This document shows, one piece after another, positions 30,201-54,850 of a stretch of DNA of 64,000 bases. The notes beneath the pieces were generated by a model, which did no database searches, had not been told where the DNA came from, and saw only the letters and a program-made list of their open reading frames with translations. The DNA is taken from assembly GCA_949152475.1 (NCBI GenBank), contig OX424563.1, positions 531,001 through 595,000 on the forward strand. Reading direction: 5' to 3'. Made by a program: the position numbers and the translations under genes. The first letter of the stretch is position 1. Each line of letters begins with the position of its first letter. The stretch is from Terebella lapidaria. Its lineage: Eukaryota > Annelida > Polychaeta > Terebellida > Terebellidae.

Positions 30201-33200
30201 TTTGTGCCACCTCTCTGTCAGAATATTAAAAAGTGCCTGCCTCCGTCAGGATGTTATAAAATGCCCTTCTTTGTCAGGATATTATAAAGTGCCTGCCTCT
30301 GTCAGGATATTATCCTCTGTCCGGATATTAAAAAGTGCCCCTGTCTGTCAAGATATTATAGAATGCAAGTTTTTGATTACTCCAGTTTGTAATGGATTAC
30401 AATATGTAGTCGAATCATAATCAATCCACATAACCCACACCATACTAAATCTCAGAAACAGAAATCTCAGAAACAGAAATTACTGGTATGATAACCTAAG
30501 GCACAAGCTAATATATATTGATGATATTATAAAGATGACATGCAGTTTTGTGAAATTAGACTTAAGTTTGATCACTGAATCATCTACAATCCAGGTGCAT
30601 TCAAAATAGTATTTTTGACATTCTGTGGCTGTCTCATTCTAAAATGATTCAAACAATGTACAATTAATGCATCACAAGAAAAAATTAGTCATATCACTGT
30701 CATGTCTCAGGTGTATGCCTGGTGCTCTCTGATATCAGAAAGTAATCAAGTTGTCACAGGTGTATTCCTGTTCTCTCTGATATCAGAAAGTAATCAAGTT
30801 GTCACAGGTGTATTCCTGGTGCTCTCTGATGTCAGAAAGTAGTCAAGTTGTCACAGGTGTATTCCTGGTGCTCTCTGATGTCAGAAAGTAATCTTGTCTC
30901 AGGTGTATTCCTGGTGCTCTCTGATGTCAGAAAGTAATCAAGTTGTCACAGGTGTATGCCTGGTGCTCTCTGATATCAGAAAGTAATCTTGTCACAGGTG
31001 TATGCCTGGTGCTCTCTGATATCAGAAAGTAATCTTGTCACAGGTGTATGCCTGGTGCTCTCTGATATCAGAAAGTAATCAAGTTGTCACAGGTGTATTC
31101 CTGGTGCTCTCTGATGTCAGAAAGTAGTCAAGTTGTCACAGGTGTATTCCTGGTGCTCTCTGATGTCAGAAAGTAATCAAGTTGTCACAGGTGTATTCCT
31201 GGTGCTCTCTGATGTCAGAAAGTAATCTTGTCTCAGGTGTATTCCTGGTGCTCTCTGATGTCAGAAAGTAATCAAGTTGTCACAGGTGTATGCCTGGTGC
31301 TCTCTGATATCAGAAAGTAATCTTGTCACAGGTGTATGCCTGGTGCTCTCTGATATCAGAAAGTAATCTTGTCTCAGGTGTATTCCTGGTGCTCTCTGAT
31401 GTCAGAAAGTAATCAAGTTGTCACAGGTGTATGCCTGGTGCTCTCTGATATCAGAAAGTAATCTTGTCTCAGGTGTATTCCTGGTGCTCTCTGATGTCAG
31501 AAAGTAACCAAGTTGTCACAGGTGATGCCTGGTGCTCTCTGATGTCAGAAAGTAGTCAAGTTGTCACAGGTGTATTCACAGGTGTATTCCTGGTGCTCTC
31601 TGATATCAGAAAGTAATCAAGTTGTCTCAGGTGTATTCCTGGTGCTCTCTGATATCAGAAAGTAATCAAGTTGTCTCAGGTGTATTCCTGTTCTCTCTGA
31701 TATCAGAAAGTAATCAAGTTGTCTCAGGTGTATTCCTGATGCTCTCTGATATCAGAAAGTAATCAATTTGTCTCAGGTGTATTCCTGTTCTCTCTGATAT
31801 CAGAAAGTAATCAAGTTGTCTCAGGTGTATTCCTGGTGCTCTCTGATGTCAGAAAGTAGTCAAGTTGTCACAGGTGTATGCCTGGTGCTCTCTGATGTTA
31901 GTTGTTTGTTTCTTGCAGAGGTCAATAAATCACCTGCCGGACAAGATTTTGATGCACATCTTCTCGTACATGCGTCACCGTGAGCTGTGTGTCCTCGCGC
32001 GCGTCTGCAAGAAGTGGCGTGTCGTTGCCTACGACAGCCGACTCTGGACAAAAGTGTCGCTGCGACCGGAATATGGTGGGCTACATGTGAGTTTCCATGG
32101 TAACAGTGTCTACATCTCGTTGATGCAAAAATGACAAAACATCTCACAAAAGTATATGAGATACATGTAGATCTGTGCCTGCCTGCGTGTTGACAGGTGA
32201 CGAACGTTGACGCGCTGCTGGGCCTGATCGGGATGCGGTTTGGAGGCACGCTGCGCTACATTGAGCTGGGCTGTGAGCTGACGACGGCTCCTGTCTTGCA
32301 TGACATCGCAAACAAGTGTCCCAATCTAAAGTACCTGACCCTCGACTTCTCCAATGCTATGCAGCTCCATGACTTCAACGACCTGAACGCCTTCCCCTGC
32401 AACCTGCGCAGCCTCACAATTTGTCTGTCAGAGGTCATTTTCATGGAGGGCTTCATGCGCAAAGTGTATCAGAGCCTTTCTTCACTCGAGGTGCTCCACC
32501 TCATAGGTCAGTGTCACCATGGTAACTAAGATACTTCACCTCATAGGTCAGTGTCACCATGGTAACTAAGGTACTCCACCTCGTAGGTCAGTGTCACCAT
32601 GGTAACTAAGGTACTCCAGCGCATAGGTCAGTGTCACCATGGTAACTATGGTACTCCACCTCGTAGGTCAGTGTCACCATGGTAACTAAGGTACTCCAGT
32701 GCATAGGTCAGTGTCACCATGGTAACTAAGGTACTCCACCTCGTAGGTCAGTGTCACCATGGTAACTAAGATACTTCACCTCATAGGTCAGTGTCACCAT
32801 GGTAACAAGAGTGGTCCAACTCATAGGTCAGTGTCACCATGGTAACATGAGTGATCACCCTCATAGGTCAGTGTCACCATGGTAACAGGAATGTTTCACC
32901 TCCTAGGTCAGTATCACCATGGTGACAAGCATGTTCCACCTCATAGGTCAGTGTCACCATGTTAACAGGAGTGCTCCACCTCATAGGTCAGTTTCACCAT
33001 GGTAACAAGGGTGTTCACCTCGTAGGTCAGTGTCACCATGGTAACAAGGGTGTTCCACCTCATAGGTCACCATGGTAATGGAAGCATCATATTGTTTAGC
33101 TTGGTATACTCTTTGGAACATCCTTAGTGTGTGTGTGTCATGGAAGCACATTGGTGAGATGACACAAAAAAAATTGCAATTCGCCTTGGTGAACTACCAA

Positions 33201-36200
33201 ATCGGCAAAATAGTAATTCGCCACGGCAAAATAGCAATACGCCATGACACAAGAAAATACCAATTCACCACGTAGTTTAATACGTTAAAGGTCTGCTAAA
33301 TCGCCTTTGCGAACTACCGGTACTAAATCGCCTTGGCAAACTATTAATTCGCCTTGGCAAACTACTAATTCGCTGTGGTGAATTGCAATTTCGCCGTGGC
33401 GAATTGGTAGTACGCTGTGGCGAATTATTTTTTTTTGTGTGTTTTGTCACCAATACACTTCCGTAGTGTGTGACTTGGGAGTTAGGAAGACCTACTTTGC
33501 TGTTGCCAGGAACTTTCGAGTTGGGCGATGAGGAGGAGGAGGAAATATATGAAGTCATCAATATCAGCAAAATCAAAGCTCACACACCAAATCTGAAGGT
33601 ATGGATATGTCATTGTACAATGTTCTTCTTAAGTCCTAGTGTTCGTTAGACGATACATTAACTGAAGTTTATAAACTATCCATGATCTCAGACTCATTGA
33701 TTACACATAATGTATTGAATCCTGTAATGTTCTGCAGGTTGTGAACCTTTACGGGATTAGTTTCGTGGATGACTCCCACGTCGAGCTCTTGTCAAGCAAC
33801 TGCATTCACCTCGAGTGTCTGGCTCTCAACTTCTGTCTGCGAGTGAAAGGCAGCACCCTCAAAATCCTGATCCAGCGCTGCAAGAAACTCCAGTGTCTGC
33901 TTCTCCAACACTGCGGTGTGTTTACATGGTTACACGTACTGCGATATGTTGCCATGTTGTCTGACTCCTGCTTGCCATAGTTATCAGCCATGTATCTGAC
34001 CCCTGGTCAGTATGGTTACCAGCCCTGTATCACCTCTGGTTGCCATAGTTACCAGTCTTGTATCTGACCCCTGGTCACCATGGTTACCACACCTGTACAC
34101 ATATCACCTCAGGTATCCATAGTTACAGCTCTGTATCTGTTCATGGTTGCGATAATTAACAGACCTGTATATGACTTCTGGTTACAGGCCTGGAGGATCG
34201 CCACATGCGGGAGGTTGAGTGGGAGAACTCCCGGATCCACGAGTTGGACCTGACATCCACCGAGCTGTCAGCAGAGTGCCTGATGGACATCTTGTGTCGC
34301 ATGCCCGGCTTCACCTTCCTGGGGCTCGGCTACTGCGAGTTCTTCACAGACAAGGTACATGCTCGATTACAGCTATAATATAGTGTTTTGTCAATATCTT
34401 AGTTTTAAATCAACTTCGTCATTGCACTCTGCTGAACCCGCAGATACTGGATGAGTTGACCAAGCGTGGAAAGCTGGACCGACTTCGTGCAATTGACCTG
34501 AACCATACTGTCGGTCTCAACGAAAACGCTATCTACCAGTTCATTAAGATCCACGGCTCGCATCTCGAGGGTCTCATGGTTGCCGGGAAACCAAAGCTGG
34601 CTGAGCAGTTCTTCCTAAACGTGATTCCTCTGATGAAACGAATCAGGTACCCGTCAACATCGTACTGGCTCATGCATAACTGGCGTGTTACATTCTGCCT
34701 TCTGTTGTAGGCTGATTCTGCATGAACACATACAATGAACATTCCATACACGTATCATGTTGTACTCTTTAAGCAATGCCTTACATGTCCACGATTTCCC
34801 GCCAGGATCCTGGTCTGTGGCACGGCTAACGGCTGGTTTCTCAAGATGAGCACACGTGTACACATTGACCAGATCATGATCTGCCTGGCTCAGAACTGCG
34901 ACGTGTTGGAACGACTAGAGGTGGAGTGGGACCCAGACACCATCCGCTACTCTGACAACAGCAGCAAGTTCATCGACCAGCTCAGGTAACCATAGATACT
35001 CCCTCACAAACTACTCAGCTGAGGAAACCATAGTTACTCCCTCACAAACTATTCAGCCGAGGTAACCATAGTTACTCCCTCACGAACTACTCAGCTGAGG
35101 TAACCATAGTTACTCCCTCACGAACTACTCAGCTGAGGTAACCATAGTTACTCCCTCACAAACTACTCAGCTAAGGAAACCAGTTACTCCCTCACAAACT
35201 GTTCAGCTGAGGTAACCGTAGTTACTCCCTAACAAACTACTCAGCTGAGGAAACCATAGTTACTCCCTCACGAACTACTCAGCTGAGGTAACTATAGTTA
35301 CTCCCTCACAAACTACTCAGCTGAGGTAACCATAGTTACTCCCTCACAAACTGTTCAGCTGAGGTAACCATAGTTACTCCCTCACAAACTACTCAGCTGA
35401 GGTAACCATAGTTACTCCCTCACAAACTTCTTAGCTGAGGAAACTATAGTTACTCCCTCACAAACTACTCAGCTGAGGAAACCATAGTTACTCCCTCAGA
35501 AACTACTCAGCTGAGGTAACCATAGTTACTCCCTAACAAACTACTCAGCTGAAGAAACCATAGTTACTCCCTCACGAACTACTCAGCTGAGGTAACTATA
35601 GTTACTCCCTCACAAACTACTCAGCTGAGGTATCCATAGTTACTCCCTCACAAACTGTTCAGCTGAGGTAACCATAGTTACTCCCTCACAAACTACTCAG
35701 CTGAGGTAACCATAGTTACTCCCTCACAAACTTCTTAGCTGAGGAAACTATAGTTACTCCCTCACAAACTACTCAGCTGAGGTAACCATAGTTACTCCCT
35801 CACAAACTACTCAGCTGAGGTAACCGTAGTTACTCCCTAACAAACTACTCAGCTGAGGAAACCATAGTTCCTCCCTCACAAACTACTCAGCGGAGGTAAC
35901 CATAGTTACTCCCTAACAAACTACTCAGCTGAGGAAACCATAGTTACTCCCTTACAAACTACTCAGCTGAGGAAACCATAGTTACTCCCTCACAAACTAC
36001 TCAGCTGAGGAAACCATAGTTACTCCCTCACAAACTACTCAGCTGAGGAAACCATAGTTACTCCCTCACAAACTACTCAGCTGAGGAAACCATAGTTACT
36101 CCCTCACAAACTACTCAGCTGAGGTAACCATAGTTACTCTCTCACAAACTGTTCAGCTGAGGTAACCATAGTTACTCCCTCACAAACTACTCAGCTGAGG

Positions 36201-36791
36201 TAACCATAGTTACTCCCTAACAAACTACTCAGCTGAGGAAACCATAGTTACTCCCTCACAAACTACTCAGCTGAGGTAACCATAGTTACTCCCTCACAAA
36301 CTACTCAGCTGAGGTAACCATAGTTACTCCCTCACGAACTACTCAGCTGAGGTAAACATAGTTACTCCCTCATGAACTACTGTGAAAACTTTTGAGAATT
36401 AGTGAGGTAGAATTCATAGTTTCATCCAAGGCATATTTTGAAAGACCTTGATATCCCGTTACTACTGCATGTTAGATAATGCTAGAGGCGGGGAGTGAGA
36501 CATGCCAGCCAGATGGATGTATTGGTTGACTTATTGATTTATAAGTGGAATGCAAAGTCCTAGAGATCATGAAGCCAAAAACATGTGTTTAAAACAATTG
36601 TGATGCTGTATTTGTGCAGACTGAAGTGTCCGGGGATTCGCTCGATGACTCTGAGTGATGGCGAATATTACGAGATGGTCAAGTCTAACTTTGAACGCGC
36701 AGACCGAATGACGATTGTACGCACCACGACAAACTATACAACAAGTCTGGTCAGCCTTCTATCCCGCTACAAGGATCTTCTCTTCAACTGA
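20151..36791 (+). CDS. F-box/leucine-rich-repeat protein, ten-exon model
   Basis: Coding exons: 20151-20162, 23728-23805, 31919-32086, 32197-32506, 33510-33598, 33738-33915, 34188-34354, 34444-34646, 34806-34985, 36620-36791. They splice in frame to 518 aa. The F-box lies at about residues 34-75 (NHLPDKILMHIFSY, CKKWRVVAYDSRLW). It is followed by irregular leucine-rich repeats to about 480, with LxxLxLxxC-type units, and a short C-terminal tail. F-box proteins join substrates to Skp1-Cul1 ubiquitin ligases; the LRRs would bind the substrate. I cannot assign the vertebrate FBXL number. Exons 3-10 are secure. Exons 1 and 2 are inferred from splice sites, phase and the strong start context, and they would interleave with the opposite-strand ZIP13 gene. 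Confidence 0.85.
21045..21155. repeat. 57-bp direct duplication
   Basis: Two adjacent copies sharing ACGGCAAATTTCATACTATG and the following bases, in F-box intron 1. Confidence 0.8.
21183..22573. repeat. 56-bp minisatellite, about 25 copies
   Basis: Each unit carries GTCACTATGGTGAC, an imperfect dyad, then CAGTCTACCGGGAAACGTC. A higher-order pattern of variants (CAATCACCCGTC alternating with CAGTCACCTGTC) recurs, which suggests block duplications. Confidence 0.95.
22578..23727. other. Intronic sequence, no feature seen
   Basis: AT-rich. No ORF or repeat that I can support before the proposed exon at 23728. Confidence 0.5.
23728..23805 (+). CDS. Proposed F-box gene exon 2
   Basis: A 78-bp open segment between TTTCAG and GCA|GTAAGTG encodes 26 residues (VGMSLASVVHSIKVIKAFKA...). 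It is a likely amphipathic helix that runs in frame into the RSINHLPDK start of exon 3. An internal Met could also serve as the start. Confidence 0.5.
24799..26536. mobile_element. 1.7-kb foldback (long inverted repeat) element
   Basis: The left arm (24799 to about 25465) and right arm (about 25738 to 26536) are imperfect reverse complements. Both outer ends start ACCTAAA/TTTAGGT, and matching blocks include GATGGACTGCCAACT, GTAGAAGGGCCACC and GGCAATCTACCCCAAT. Each arm's inner part is a tandem array of TCGATAATATCGA, itself a palindrome. The centre (about 25466-25737) is unique. No ORF. The target duplication is not evident. Confidence 0.85.
26913..27258 (-). CDS. SLC39A13: ZIP13-like coding exon 1
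   Basis: Encodes residues 1-115: signal-like N terminus, a low-complexity luminal segment and TM1. The ATG (27258-27256) is the first after an in-frame TAG a few codons upstream. The donor is GGCG|GTAAGT, phase 1. Confidence 0.85.
27259..27707. promoter_or_regulatory. Upstream region of the ZIP13-like gene
   Basis: About 450 bp separate the ZIP13 start codon from a short open segment on the other strand. It is the expected promoter position for ZIP13; no specific element was identified. Confidence 0.35.
27708..27908 (+). other. Short open segment with a good start context, uncertain
   Basis: ATG at 27708 (acaATGg) opens 66 codons rich in Gly/Pro/His, divergent from ZIP13. It could be an alternative first exon of the F-box gene or of an unannotated transcript. 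No donor is in a clearly suitable phase, and I recognise no family. Confidence 0.2.
27909..29582. other. Intronic/intergenic, nothing seen
   Basis: Very AT-rich. No coding, RNA or repeat signal that I can support. Confidence 0.5.
29597..30043 (+). mobile_element. tRNA-derived SINE with target-site duplication
   Basis: The 5' end carries a pol III A box (TAGCACAGTGG, 29615-29625) and a B box (GAGTTCGAATCC, 29658-29669). A unique body and an A-rich tail follow. It is flanked by perfect 14-bp direct repeats ATTGCTAGGAAATG at 29583-29596 and 30044-30057. Full length, about 447 bp. It lies in intron 2 of the F-box model. Confidence 0.9.
30214..30365. repeat. Degenerate ~28-bp tandem repeat
   Basis: About five units share GTCAGGATATTATAAA and GTGCCTGCCTC variants. 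Confidence 0.7.
30703..31905. repeat. 49-bp minisatellite ending at the F-box exon 3 acceptor
   Basis: About 24 units (46-49 bp variants) built around GGTGCTCTCTGATGTCAG and AAGTTGTCACAGGTGTAT. The last unit diverges into the TTGTTTGTTTCTTGCAG acceptor tract of exon 3. Confidence 0.95.
31919..32086 (+). CDS. F-box gene exon 3 (F-box domain)
   Basis: Encodes 56 residues with the core F-box: LPDKILMHIFSYM, CVLARVCKKW and RLWTKV. The acceptor is TTCTTGCAG|AGGTCA and the donor is CTACAT|GTGAGT. A 49-bp minisatellite ends a few bases before the acceptor. Confidence 0.9.
32197..32506 (+). CDS. F-box gene exon 4 (LRR)
   Basis: 103 residues of leucine-rich sequence (CPNLKYLTLDF, LRSLTICLSE, LEVLHLIG). 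Donor CTCATAG|GTCAGT. This junction is the seed of the following 40-bp array. Confidence 0.92.
32490..33066. repeat. 40-bp minisatellite seeded on the F-box exon 4 donor
   Basis: About 14 units. Each repeats the end of exon 4 and its splice donor (CTCCACCTCATAG|GTCAGT), then GTCACCATGGTAAC. The true junction (32506/32507) is the first unit, so the intron holds over a dozen decoy donors. Confidence 0.93.
33170..33425. repeat. Degenerate ~20-bp repeat
   Basis: Units of the AATTCGCCTTGGCAAACTA type, some in inverted orientation, in F-box intron 4. Confidence 0.7.
33510..33598 (+). CDS. F-box gene exon 5
   Basis: Encodes TFELGDEEEEEIYEV and on to HTPNLK, an acidic loop between repeats. Acceptor TTGCCAG|GAACTT, donor CTGAAG|GTATGG. 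Confidence 0.9.
33738..33915 (+). CDS. F-box gene exon 6 (LRR)
   Basis: Encodes VVNLYGISF, LECLALNFC and LQCLLLQHC, two to three LRR units. Acceptor TTCTGCAG|GTTGTG, donor CACTGCG|GTGTGT. Confidence 0.92.
33950..34187. repeat. Degenerate repeat ending at the F-box exon 7 acceptor
   Basis: Intron 6 is mostly units of about 45 bp with TGGTTACCAGCCCTGTAT. The true acceptor TGGTTACAG|GCCTG looks like the last unit. Confidence 0.65.
34188..34354 (+). CDS. F-box gene exon 7 (LRR)
   Basis: Encodes LEDRHMREVEWENSRIHEL through FLGLGYCEFFTDK. Acceptor GGTTACAG|GCCTGG, donor GACAAG|GTACAT. Intron 6 upstream is made of degenerate copies of the acceptor region. Confidence 0.9.
34444..34646 (+). CDS. F-box gene exon 8 (LRR)
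   Basis: Encodes ILDELTKRGKLDRLRAIDL through VIPLMKRI. Acceptor ACCCGCAG|ATACTG, donor CGAATCAG|GTACCC. Confidence 0.9.
34806..34985 (+). CDS. F-box gene exon 9
   Basis: Encodes ILVCGTANGWFLKMST through SSKFIDQL. Acceptor CCGCCAG|GATCCT, donor CAGCTCAG|GTAACC. The junction is amplified in the 38-bp array that follows. Confidence 0.9.
34986..36378. repeat. 38-bp minisatellite seeded on the F-box exon 9 donor
   Basis: About 36 units, each carrying CAGCTGAGGTAACC, nearly the real exon 9 junction CAGCTCAG|GTAACC, and CATAGTTACTCCCTC. Many copies have GAAACC in place of GTAACC, which removes the GT. Confidence 0.93.
36620..36791 (+). CDS. F-box gene exon 10 (last coding exon)
   Basis: Encodes LKCPGIRSMTLSDGEYY through the C-terminal YKDLLFN and stop TGA (36789-36791). 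Acceptor TTTGTGCAG|ACTGAA. Confidence 0.9.
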
Positions 36792-38516
36792 CCCCTCGTA
36801 CACAGTCAAAGTGTCAAGTGTTATACTGTGATCTGGAACCGTCTGCTGCCACCGCTCACTGATTAGCAAAGTGCGTCTGAAGTTCGTCTCTAATGTGTAT
36901 ATCTGGTGTGTACATACATCATATAACTTATTCTTCATTGTATCGCGTGCAATATTCTGACAAACTGTGGGGAACGTCAGCCACTCCACTTTCATGGGTG
37001 CGATTTTATTTGTATGCTTTATGTCCTCTGTACGCGTACCCATGTCATTGTGGGGACGGACGGATTAGGTGTTCTGCTGCAGAATTATTCTCAGAAAATC
37101 ATGCGATGGGATGATCATGTTTTGATACAGACTTACCATGTTGTGAAAACTTTTATAGTTCATCAGTGTTAGTGAATTCAAAATCATAGTTGCATATTGA
37201 GTAAACATAAATTGTTTTTATGACTGGAGTTTGAACTAGATTCAGTTCTGTCAGTATTGTACACTTGTGTCATGCGTGGGGTGCTATTACATTACTGTAA
37301 AAACTGTACAAAGTATTAAAGTTTTAGGGTAATAATCTTGCCACTTACCGAATATTCATGTGACAAAGCGTGATATTCTGGGATGGCTGGTCAGTATTTG
37401 ATGGAAATATTCAAGTCCCTTTACAGTGACTCCAGTATGCCTATAGTGTACATTATTTTGTGTCCATGTTTTATATGATGCAGATACTGTAAAAAAACTA
37501 AGTTTGACCGGCCGGCAATTTGCTGATATGCCGTTCAGGAAGAAACTGCCAATTTAAATCTTGTATCAGATTGAATAGATAGGTAGATCTATGTTACGAA
37601 AAATTGTGGTTCTGAAACTGCCAGATCAAATCTCCTCAAAACAATGTGGAGGTCACAACTGTCAAATTTGATAACCTTCAATATAATTCTTCTTTCAGTA
37701 TTGAGTTCACACACGTCTCGACCTCCCAAATATATTGTATTACACGTACGTCAAGTTGATGAATCATGTGTTCCTGATGATCTGAGCTTTATTACCATGG
37801 TTACACTTAAGATTGATATTACAAAATTGTTTTCATTGGAATTGTTCACCATCAATGTCTTGTTAATAAACTCATGTGTCAATTGCTGTTCTCACTGTTT
37901 CAACAACAAGTTTATTGTCCATTCTTAGAATAATCCATGAACCATTCAGAACTGACACTGCACTAATTCATACATAAATCATATTGACAATACCATGCAT
38001 GATTTGTGTGATACAAATATTTACCGGCCTCTCCTGCTGGTGACCACAATCACAATATAAGTAAAGTAATCGTTAGATCCACCAGGCCTTACCTCCAGCT
38101 TATACTGACAATACCAACATGATAAAACATAGGTTCAATAGAACCTGTCAGATGGTACAATATATCAAATAATGACAACAAAACGAAATTTTCTACCAAT
38201 AAAACGTGTATATTTATCAACATTTATCATGCTTATATGGTGAAGTTATCTGAATGTTGCAGTTTACTACATTCTCATAATTAAATATTATCTCTCTGAT
38301 AGTATTTTTGGTTTCGTAATAAAAAAAGTCACCTCATCAAAATTATCTTAACAAATATACATCACCAACACGGTAAAGAAATACTGAAAATGATTTCATA
38401 GGAATATAATTATATACATAGCAAAACTTCTAACAAGCGAAGAAATTTTCCTAAAGGATAGACATATAATCATGTAGAAATCCTACAAGCCAGGGCACAA
38501 GCATTCGACCTTTGTT
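36792..38516. other. Shared 3' region of the convergent F-box and GOT1 genes
   Basis: Contains the F-box 3' UTR. Candidate polyadenylation signals on the plus strand are ATTAAA at 37315-37320 and AATAAA at 37865-37870. GOT1 would terminate here from the other side. No gene lies between. Confidence 0.5.
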
Positions 38517-52700
<14,184 letters not shown>

Positions 52701-52847
52701 CCTATCAGACCAGCTGTCAAATGGTCAAGGTCACGGAAGTCGCTTCACCGCACAAAACAGTTTCGATGCCTCTCAAACTTCCTGCGCAAATAGCATTTTC
52801 ATATCGTCATACTACGGCAGCCTATTAGGACCATACGACTTCTTTTT

Positions 52848-54337
52848 TAGGTTACCGTACCTTTGGTCCGATAACCTATTGGCATGGCGTTGCGTCCGTC
52901 GTCCGTCCGTCCGTCCGGCGTTAACATTTTTATCTTTAAAGTTAGCGATCAAATCTTTCTGAAATTTTGCACAAAAATGCCTAAAAATATTTTGAGAAGG
53001 AGGTATTTTTTTGTTTTTTGATTTTCGCATTTTTTTTCAAAATGGCGGCCGTTTTTGTCGAAAAACGCTCAATTTTGGACTTTGACGGCCATTTTCTCAA
53101 AAACTGTCTGATCAGTTTTGAGTTTTTGGTTTCAAAAGATTCCCCTCATATACCTCTGTGATATGTATAAGTTTGGTTGCCCTAAATTCGCCGGTTTCCG
53201 TGTGGCGGCCATTTTGAATTTTTGTCGGGTCGGCGAAAAAAAAATTTTTCGCCCCAAATCGCATTACTATCCATTTTGGGCCATTTCTAGGGCAAAAAAT
53301 TTTTTTCACCCTTTGAAAAAAATTTTGGACTTGGGAAAATTTTTGGCACTTTTTTCCTTCATAATGGGAGCTGTCCGGACTGTACTCATAGAACGCTTGA
53401 AGATAGAGCTTAGAAATTGGCACTTTCAAATGGAAAGTCATATATGGCGACTTGTGTGGTGACCTTGAATTTGACCTTGGATGACCTTGAAAGGTCAAAA
53501 CAGCCATTTTTGGGTCGAAAAATGCTCAAATTTGCACCTGGTCTGTATTTTCTCAAAAACTGTCTGATCAGTTTTGAGATTTTTGCTTAAAAAGATTCCT
53601 CTTATATACCTCTGTGACACGTATAAGTTTTGTTGCCCTTGAAACGCCGATCTCTGTGTGGCGGCCATTTTGAATTTTTGACGAGTCGGCGAAAACAAAT
53701 TTTTTCGCCCCAAATAGCATTACTATCCATTTTGGGCCATTTCTAGGCAAAAAAAAATTTTCACCCTTTGAAAAAAATTTTTGACTTAGAAAATACTGGC
53801 ACTTTTTCCCTTCATAATGGGAGCTGTCAGGACTGTACTCATAGAACGCTTGAAGATAGAGCTCAGAAATTGGCATTTTCAAATGGGAAGTCATATATGG
53901 CGACTTGTGTGGTGACCTTGAATTTGACCTTCGATGACCTTGAAAGGATAAAACAGCCATTTTGGGGTCCAAAAAATGCCCAGATTGGCCTCTATAGATG
54001 AAATGCTTGCAGATAGAGCTCATGTTTGCATTATGAACATATAGGAAGACAAATATGGCACAACTAATGATGACCTTGAACTTGACGTCAGATGACCTTG
54101 AGTGCCAAATGTCTGACTTGAAATGTGTAAATTGACCTGAGCGGCTTAAACGATTCCACCCAACATATAGAATATCAAATCCCGCACACATACATGTTAT
54201 GGTATCATCGAAGTTCATATGGATGACCTTGATTGGTAAATCCCAAGGTCATATGTTTACACTGCGAACCTTGATTGGTAAAAGCTCTGTTACCTGCCAA
54301 TGCTGCCATGGCCAAACCAAAATTGTCCGGTAACCTA
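52848..54337. mobile_element. Inner element related to 44550-46726, inverted
   Basis: Ends TAGGTTACCG and CCGGTAACCTA. Next to the left end is a CGTCCGTCCGTCC microsatellite. The body holds two tandem units whose reverse complement matches those in GOT1 intron 4 (TCCCATTATGAAGG, TCAAATTCAAGGTCA). Confidence 0.75.
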
Positions 54338-54360
54338 TCTTAGCCTTTGGGCTAATTTTC

Positions 54361-54850
54361 TAACTTGAATTCAAGATGTCAAGTTGAATATTCTAGACGT
54401 CAAGTTGAATATTCTAGACGTCAAGTTGAATATTCAAGATAACAAGTTGAATATTCAAGATAGCAAGTTGAATATTCAAATTAACAAGTTGAATATTCCA
54501 GATGACAACTTGAATATTCAAGATTATAAGTTGAATACTCAAGATGTGTAACTTGAATATTCAAGATGTCAAGTTGAATATTCACGATTATAAGTTGAAT
54601 ATTCAAGATGTGTAACTTGAATATTCAAGATGTCAAGTTGAATATTCAAGATGTGTAACTTGAATATTCAAGATGACAAGTTGAATATTCAAGATGACAA
54701 GTTGAATGATCAAGTTAACAAGTTGAATATTCAAGATGACAACTTGAATATTCAAGATAGCAACTTGAATATTCAACTTGACATCTTGAATATTCAAGAT
54801 GACAACTTGAATATTCAAGATGGTAAGTTGAATATTCAAGAAGACGTAAG
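54361..54850. repeat. AAGTTGAATATTCAAGATG array
   Basis: About 24 units of 19-24 bp built on the palindrome TTGAATATTCAA. A shorter set of the same family stands inverted at 55325-55545, so the two could pair as a long hairpin. Confidence 0.9.

Noticed and set aside
53112-54218. Minus-strand ORFs of 131 and 216 aa upstream of GOT1
   Set aside because: They lie in the two tandem units of a non-coding repeat element. The encoded sequences resemble each other only because the DNA is repeated.
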